A DNA stretch of 64,000 nt, from contig NZ_JALIGE010000067.1 of the NCBI RefSeq assembly GCF_024764835.1, positions 1 to 64,000 of the forward strand. The letters are read 5' to 3'. How positions within the stretch are numbered: position 1 is the stretch's first letter; each line of letters begins with the position of its first letter. Made by a program: the position numbers and the translations under genes. Below the pieces are notes generated by a model that was not told where the DNA came from, ran no database searches, and saw nothing but the letters and a program-made list of their open reading frames with translations. The DNA is from Scandinavium hiltneri (GTDB lineage Bacteria > Pseudomonadota > Gammaproteobacteria > Enterobacterales > Enterobacteriaceae). Below are positions 59,553-64,000 of the stretch, one piece after another.

Positions 59553-61211
59553 ATGCTGAACAACCCTGCAGAAAAATATCGCCCCTGGCCCGTTTTATCT
59601 TTGCCGGACCGCCGCTGGCCGGACAACACGCTGACTCATGCTCCACGCTGGTTATCAACAGATTTGCGCGACGGGAATCAGGCCCTCGCCGAGCCGATGG
59701 ACGCCGAACGCAAGCTGCAGTTCTGGGATTTACTGCTGCGCTGCGGCTTTAAAGAAATTGAAGTGGCGTTTCCGTCTGCATCGCAAACAGACTTCAATTT
59801 TGTCCGCCAGCTGATTGAGGAGAAACACATTCCGCAAGACGTCACAATCCAGGTATTAACCCAGGCGCGTGAAGATCTTATCCTGCGCACCTTTGAGTCA
59901 CTGCGTGGGGCCCACCGGGCGACGGTCCACCTCTATAACGCCACTGCCCCACTGTTTCGCCGCCTGGTGTTTGGCATGGAAAAAGCGCAAATAGTGGAGC
60001 TGGCGACGCGCTCCACGCGGCTTATTCGTCAGCAGTGCGAAGCCCAGCCGGACACCCTTTGGCAATATGAGTATTCGCCGGAAACATTCTGCTTTACCGA
60101 GCCTGAGTTCGCGCTGGAAATTTGTGAAGCCGTGTCGGCCGTTTGGGACCCCTGCGCCAGCCGGCCGATGATCATCAATCTGCCCGCGACGGTAGAAGTG
60201 AACACCCCCAACGTGTATGCCGATCAGATTGAATACTTCTGCCGCCACTTCTCGCGTCGCGATGAGGTTTGTATCAGCGTGCATCCGCATAACGATCGCG
60301 GAACCGGCGTCGCAAGCGCCGAGCTGGCGGTAATGGCCGGGGCCGATCGCGTGGAAGGCTGCCTGTTTGGTAACGGCGAGCGCACGGGCAATGTTTGTCT
60401 GGTGACGCTGGCGATGAACCTTTATAGCCAGGGCGTTTCTCCGGGACTGGATTTCAGCGAGATGAAGCAGGTCGTTGAGGTAGTAGAGAGCTGTAATCAG
60501 CTGCCGGTTCATCCGCGTCATCCGTGGGCCGGAAGCCTGGCTTACACCGCCTTCTCCGGCTCGCATCAGGATGCTATCAAGAAAGGCTTTGATGCACGTA
60601 AGCCCGACGAACACTGGGAAATGCCCTATCTGCCAGTCGATCCGCAGGATATCGGCTGTAGCTATGAGGCGGTTATCCGCGTAAATAGCCAGTCGGGGAA
60701 AAGCGGCAGCGCGTGGCTTATCGAGCAGAATCACGGTCTGACGTTACCGCGGGCGTTACAGCAGGATTTCAGCCAGCACGTGCAGCGCGAAACCGATGCT
60801 CACGGTCGGGAAATGACTCACAACGCGCTGTGGCAGCTGTTCCGCTCCCGCTACGGCCTGACTACACAACCTGCCCTGCAGCTGAAAGATTATAAGAGCG
60901 AGAGTCAGCACAACGGCGAGCTGTTATTGCAGGCGACGCTGCTGATTAATGGGGAGAGCTGGCGCCTGCAGGGCAGCGGCAATGGCCTGCTTTCGGCAGC
61001 GGTCAATGGCCTGATGCGTTTGCACAAGCAGACGCTGGTAATTAAGGATTATCACGAGCACACGCTGGGAGAACGCAGCGACAGCCGATCGGTGGCCTAT
61101 ATTCGCTGTCTGTCAGCAGATGGCAGCAGCCATTGGGGCGTCGGCATCGACAGCGATGTTTCACGGGCGTCACTTCAGGCGCTGCTTAACGCCGTCGGCG
61201 CGCGGTCCTAA
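59553..61211 (+). CDS. 2-isopropylmalate synthase-like protein (LeuA2 type)
   Basis: A 552-aa HMGL/DRE-TIM enzyme of the actinobacterial/fungal LeuA class, longer than the ~523-aa LeuA of the leu operon. It has TDLRDGNQAL (metal-binding Asp and Arg), HPHNDRGTG (HxH and Asn), GNGERTGNV, and a C-terminal LeuA allosteric-type domain (about 440-545). It should condense a 2-keto acid with acetyl-CoA; which acid cannot be told. Its stop overlaps the AraC gene's stop by 4 bp. Not found between emrB and luxS in E. coli. Confidence 0.9.
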   Translation: MLNNPAEKYRPWPVLSLPDRRWPDNTLTHAPRWLSTDLRDGNQALAEPMDAERKLQFWDLLLRCGFKEIEVAFPSASQTDFNFVRQLIEEKHIPQDVTIQVLTQAREDLILRTFESLRGAHRATVHLYNATAPLFRRLVFGMEKAQIVELATRSTRLIRQQCEAQPDTLWQYEYSPETFCFTEPEFALEICEAVSAVWDPCASRPMIINLPATVEVNTPNVYADQIEYFCRHFSRRDEVCISVHPHNDRGTGVASAELAVMAGADRVEGCLFGNGERTGNVCLVTLAMNLYSQGVSPGLDFSEMKQVVEVVESCNQLPVHPRHPWAGSLAYTAFSGSHQDAIKKGFDARKPDEHWEMPYLPVDPQDIGCSYEAVIRVNSQSGKSGSAWLIEQNHGLTLPRALQQDFSQHVQRETDAHGREMTHNALWQLFRSRYGLTTQPALQLKDYKSESQHNGELLLQATLLINGESWRLQGSGNGLLSAAVNGLMRLHKQTLVIKDYHEHTLGERSDSRSVAYIRCLSADGSSHWGVGIDSDVSRASLQALLNAVGARS

Positions 61212-61972
61212 TCGCTATAAAAATACTCGCTGGGTGAGGTGCCCATCACCCGGCGAAACATGGCGGTGAACGCACTGTGGCTACCGTACCCGAGGTCGAG
61301 TGCCACTCTGAGTACCGATTGCCCCTGAGCCAGTCGCACCAGTGCTTCCATTAATCGGGCGCGCCGGACCCACTCACTCCAGGTCAATGCCGTCTGCTGC
61401 TGAAAATGACGGTTAAGGGTGCGCTCACTCATATTGGCCACCCTTGCCGCCCGACGGCTGTCCCACGCGTCGGCAGGGCTTTCCCGCATCTGCTGACACA
61501 GCGCGCGCAGTGCAGCGTCCTGCGGTTCCGGTAGGCCAAAAGGCAACACCTGCATACCGCGGATCTCATCGAGGATTAACTCATAGATCCTTTCTTCGCG
61601 GCTGCCCGGCGCATACTTTTCCGCAAGATTTAGCGAAGCAACGATAAGCTCCCGCAGCAGCGGCGAGATCTGCACAATCTGGCAGGTCGCGGGCAGAAAC
61701 GCGCGGGCCAGCGGATCGATAAACAGCGTGCGGGCGGCCACGTGCCCGGTCATACGTAGCGCGTGAGGCGTGCCAGCAGGCAGCCAGACGCCGCGCCCCG
61801 GCGGTACAACCCAGCATCCTTCCTGCGTATCTACCCGGACAACACCACTCAGAATATGCAGCAGCTGGGCACAATCGTGCTGATGCCAGGGCTCGCTATC
61901 GCCGTGCGCATAATCATGGGCAAAGGGAACAAGCGGGCAATGGGTGAAAGAGAACGTTAAGGTTGTGGTCAT
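61208..61972 (-). CDS. AraC-family regulator with cupin domain
   Basis: A 254-aa regulator starting MTTTLTFSFTHC; a start 17 codons earlier would lie inside the luxS terminator. An N-terminal cupin (EPWHQHDCAQLLHILSG, WVVPPGRGVWLPAGTPH) is followed by two HTH motifs (AARVANMSERTLNRHFQQQ and LDLGYGSHSAFTAMFRRVMG). It is convergent with the LeuA-like gene, so control of that gene is not implied by geometry. Confidence 0.9.
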   Translation of the reverse strand: MTTTLTFSFTHCPLVPFAHDYAHGDSEPWHQHDCAQLLHILSGVVRVDTQEGCWVVPPGRGVWLPAGTPHALRMTGHVAARTLFIDPLARAFLPATCQIVQISPLLRELIVASLNLAEKYAPGSREERIYELILDEIRGMQVLPFGLPEPQDAALRALCQQMRESPADAWDSRRAARVANMSERTLNRHFQQQTALTWSEWVRRARLMEALVRLAQGQSVLRVALDLGYGSHSAFTAMFRRVMGTSPSEYFYSD

Positions 61973-62005
61973 TGGCGCAATCGCGGTGGCGGGCCTGAGA
62001 GGAAG

Positions 62006-62035
62006 AGAAAAAACCCGGCGCATAAGCCCGGGTTT
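62006..62035 (-). terminator. luxS terminator
   Basis: On the minus strand AACCCGGGC-TTATG-CGCCGGGTT is followed by TTTTTTCTC, starting 13 bp after the luxS stop. Confidence 0.93.
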
Positions 62036-62047
62036 CTGAAGAGAAAA

Positions 62048-62563
62048 CTAGATATGCAGTTCCTGCAGCTTCTCTTTTGGCAGCGCCAGCTCATCATTGC
62101 TGTTCACACGAACACCGCGGTCAATGATATGACGGGCGATTTCCTGCGCTTCTTCCAGCGAGTGCATGGTATACGTACCGCACTGATAGACGTTCAGCTC
62201 TGGGATCTGGTTCTGCTCTTTCACCTTCAGCACGTCGGCCATCGCGGCTTTCCATGCTTCGGCTACGCGGGATTCGTCCGGCGTGCCAATCAGGCTCATG
62301 TAGAAGCCGGTGCGGCAGCCCATTGGGGAAATGTCGATGATTTCCACGCCGTTGCCATTGAGGTGATCGCGCATGAAGCCCGCGAACAGGTGCTCAAGAG
62401 TATGAATGCCGCGCTCTGGCATCACTTCTTTGTTCGGTACGCAGAAGCGCAGATCAAAGACGGTGATGTCATCGCCGTGTGGCGTGTGCATGGATTTTGC
62501 GACGCGAACAGCTGGGGCTTCCATTCGGGTATGGTCGACAGTAAAGCTATCTAATAACGGCAT
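62048..62563 (-). CDS. luxS: S-ribosylhomocysteine lyase LuxS
   Basis: Cleaves S-ribosylhomocysteine to homocysteine and DPD, the precursor of autoinducer-2. It is 171 aa. Metal ligands HTLEH (54-58) and Cys in YQCGTYTMHS (about 128), and the catalytic Cys in GCRTGFY (about 84). It is divergent from micA, with the micA promoter just upstream. Confidence 0.98.
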   Translation of the reverse strand: MPLLDSFTVDHTRMEAPAVRVAKSMHTPHGDDITVFDLRFCVPNKEVMPERGIHTLEHLFAGFMRDHLNGNGVEIIDISPMGCRTGFYMSLIGTPDESRVAEAWKAAMADVLKVKEQNQIPELNVYQCGTYTMHSLEEAQEIARHIIDRGVRVNSNDELALPKEKLQELHI

Positions 62564-62652
62564 TTTGTCTCCTCCGAACTCTTCTCATCCCTTGTGCCAT
62601 CAGGGCTACGCGGAAAATATTACGAAGAGTATGTTTTTTTTTGAAATTAACT

Positions 62653-62679
62653 GAACTCTTTGTTCCCGGGCGAGTCTTA
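62653..62679 (+). promoter_or_regulatory. sigma-E promoter of micA
   Basis: GAACTC (62653-62658) and TCTTA (62675-62679), 16 bp apart, match the sigma-E consensus GGAACTT/TCTGA and the E. coli micA promoter position. The start lies 7 bp downstream. Confidence 0.83.
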
Positions 62680-62685
62680 CTCTAT

Positions 62686-62759
62686 GAAAGACGCGCATTT
62701 GTTATCATCATCCCTGTATTCAGAGATGAAATTTTGGCCACATTTACTGTGGCCTTTTT
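62686..62759 (+). ncRNA. micA: MicA small RNA
   Basis: A 74-nt Hfq-dependent sRNA beginning GAAAGACGCGCATTTGTTAT, whose 5' seed is identical to E. coli MicA that represses ompA and other porin mRNAs. An internal hairpin (atccctg-type stem around 62710-62728) and the terminator ggccaca/tgtggcc plus T-run end it. It is in the usual place between luxS and gshA, and its end is 8 bp from the gshA stop. Confidence 0.97.
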
Positions 62760-62767
62760 CTTTTCTG

Positions 62768-64000
62768 TCAGGCGTGACGCGCGACCAGCTCGGAGAACGG
62801 CTCTGTATCCGCCTCTTCAATCTGACGCTGACGTGCCAACGAGGCTTCACGCTCCGCTTCAAAATCCGTTTCGCTCAAAATCTCCAGCGGTTCTTCACGC
62901 AGCATTTTACGATATTCATCTCCCAGCGCTTTGCCGGTGCCACCAATGCCACTCTCAAGCATAGAACGCAAAATACGTGCTGAGAACGTTAATTCCGGAT
63001 TATCAAAGCTTGCGACCAGCTCGTCACACACTTTCTGATACGCTTCGCCGCCTTCGATGCCGTCCAGCGTCTGCGCCACACGACGCAAATCAGCAAATAG
63101 GTCTTTGCCGACCTGAGCCAGCGGGAACTGTGCTGTTTCACAGCCAATGCCCAGCGTCAGACCCGGTTTACGACCTTCCAGAATCACACGATTCCAGTTA
63201 GTGCGGGTACACAACAGCTCATCGCTGCTCATTTCTGGCGCATCAGCCAGCACGCACCAGACCATGAACAGGTCGAGGAAGCGAACCTGCTGCTCGTCCA
63301 CACCGATTGGCGAGAACGGGTTGATGTCCAGCGAACGCACTTCGATATATTCAATACCGCCACGCAGCAGCGCATCCGATGGTGTTTCACCGCTGCGGGT
63401 GACGCGTTTCGGACGAATTGGCGCGTACAGTTCATTCTCAATCTGCAAAATGTTGCTGTTGATCTGCAGATAGTGGCCGTCTTTTGCCAGACCAATTTTG
63501 GCGTACTCTTCCGACGGCGTTTTGATCGCCCGCTTCAATCCTGCCACATACTCGTGGAGATCGTTAAACGTAATTCCGAGATTGCTTTGCGACTTATTGG
63601 TATAACCCAGGTCGCTCAAACGCAGAGACGTCGCGTACGGCAGGTAATACATGCCGCCCTCGGTTTTCTCAAACGGTAGCGTAGTCGGTTTGCCCTGCAA
63701 GAACGATGAGCAAACGGCCGGAGAGGCCCCGAACAGATACGGGATCACCCAACCAAAACGGTAATAGTTGCGGATCAGGCGGAAATAACCAGCAGAGATA
63801 GCCTCTTTGCCGTCTTCCGTGCTTTCTACGCCACACTTTGCCTGCCAGAATGCCATCGGCAGCGAGAAGTTGTAATGCACGCCGGAGATGGTTTGCATCA
63901 GCGCACCGTAACGGTTTTTCAGCCCTTCACGGTACAGCGTTTTCAAACGACCCACGTTAGAGGTGCCATACTGTGCCAGCTCGATATCCTGGCCTGGCGC
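62768..64000 (-). CDS. gshA: glutamate-cysteine ligase GshA, 5' end outside window
   Basis: First enzyme of glutathione synthesis. About 410 C-terminal residues of an expected ~518 are present; the frame is open to base 64000, and the N-terminus lies beyond. GVHYNFSLPMAFWQ, YLPYATSLRLSDLGYTN and IEYIEVRSLDINPFSPIG are typical of the gammaproteobacterial family. Convergent with micA. Confidence 0.96.
   Translation of the reverse strand, partial: APGQDIELAQYGTSNVGRLKTLYREGLKNRYGALMQTISGVHYNFSLPMAFWQAKCGVESTEDGKEAISAGYFRLIRNYYRFGWVIPYLFGASPAVCSSFLQGKPTTLPFEKTEGGMYYLPYATSLRLSDLGYTNKSQSNLGITFNDLHEYVAGLKRAIKTPSEEYAKIGLAKDGHYLQINSNILQIENELYAPIRPKRVTRSGETPSDALLRGGIEYIEVRSLDINPFSPIGVDEQQVRFLDLFMVWCVLADAPEMSSDELLCTRTNWNRVILEGRKPGLTLGIGCETAQFPLAQVGKDLFADLRRVAQTLDGIEGGEAYQKVCDELVASFDNPELTFSARILRSMLESGIGGTGKALGDEYRKMLREEPLEILSETDFEAEREASLARQRQIEEADTEPFSELVARHA

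Noticed and set aside
1..64000. CRISPR arrays and complete insertion sequences
   Set aside because: I saw no regularly spaced repeats and no transposase frame in the window.

Overview
The window is a chromosomal segment from a member of the Enterobacteriaceae. Gene order and protein sequences follow the Escherichia coli backbone from the rrnG/clpB region to gshA: clpB-pgeF-rluD-bamD-raiA-pheA-tyrA-aroF, then rplS-trmD-rimM-rpsP-ffh, grpE-nadK-recN-bamE-ratBA-smpB-ssrA, then yqaE-stpA-alaE-ygaC-ygaM-nrdHIEF-proVWX-ygaY-emrRAB and luxS-micA-gshA. Many proteins diverge clearly from E. coli, several accessory genes differ, and there is an ERIC element and REP-like palindromes. A genus near Enterobacter, Lelliottia or Citrobacter is plausible, but I cannot name the species.

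Region by region. Positions 1-290 hold the tandem promoters and antitermination leader of an rRNA operon that reads leftwards out of the window. Positions 0.4-11.5 kb carry protein quality control (clpB), translation and envelope genes, and the aromatic amino-acid genes: pheL-attenuated pheA, and TyrR-controlled aroF-tyrA. An accessory SMP-30/gluconolactonase gene is wedged between pheA and tyrA. Positions 11.7-13.6 kb hold a His/Met-rich PepSY plus DUF2946 pair, probably for metal handling, where E. coli has yfiRNB. Positions 13.7-24.7 kb are conserved translation, SRP, chaperone and DNA-repair genes, with heat-shock and SOS control visible in the DNA.

Positions 24.8-30.7 kb form the variable ssrA locus. 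Between smpB and ssrA lies the decayed 3' end of a HlyD-type secretion gene, probably what is left of a bap-like type I secretion locus. Downstream of ssrA, two identical 39-bp repeats bracket a collapsed P4-like satellite prophage. It contains a broken integrase, an intact AT-rich PP2C phosphatase/Ser-Thr kinase pair, a P2/P4-type cos site and the C-terminal scrap of psu. The kinase-phosphatase pair sits in the int-psu interval, which in P4 satellites is a known hotspot for anti-phage systems. It is the best candidate here for a poorly described system. A second phage-immunity remnant follows: a C4-type antisense RNA leader and an SfsB/Ner-like regulator.

Positions 30.9-37.9 kb hold a tdcABCDE operon for anaerobic threonine/serine breakdown, without tdcF or tdcG and away from its E. 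coli location. Positions 38.5-41.8 kb carry two unidentified genes and a LysR/atypical-SDR divergent pair. From 41.8 kb the backbone resumes. A MocR-type regulator plus AhpD-like gene precede nrdHIEF, and an extra 2-isopropylmalate-synthase-like gene plus an AraC regulator lie between emrB and luxS. The window ends inside gshA. I saw no CRISPR array and no complete insertion sequence.
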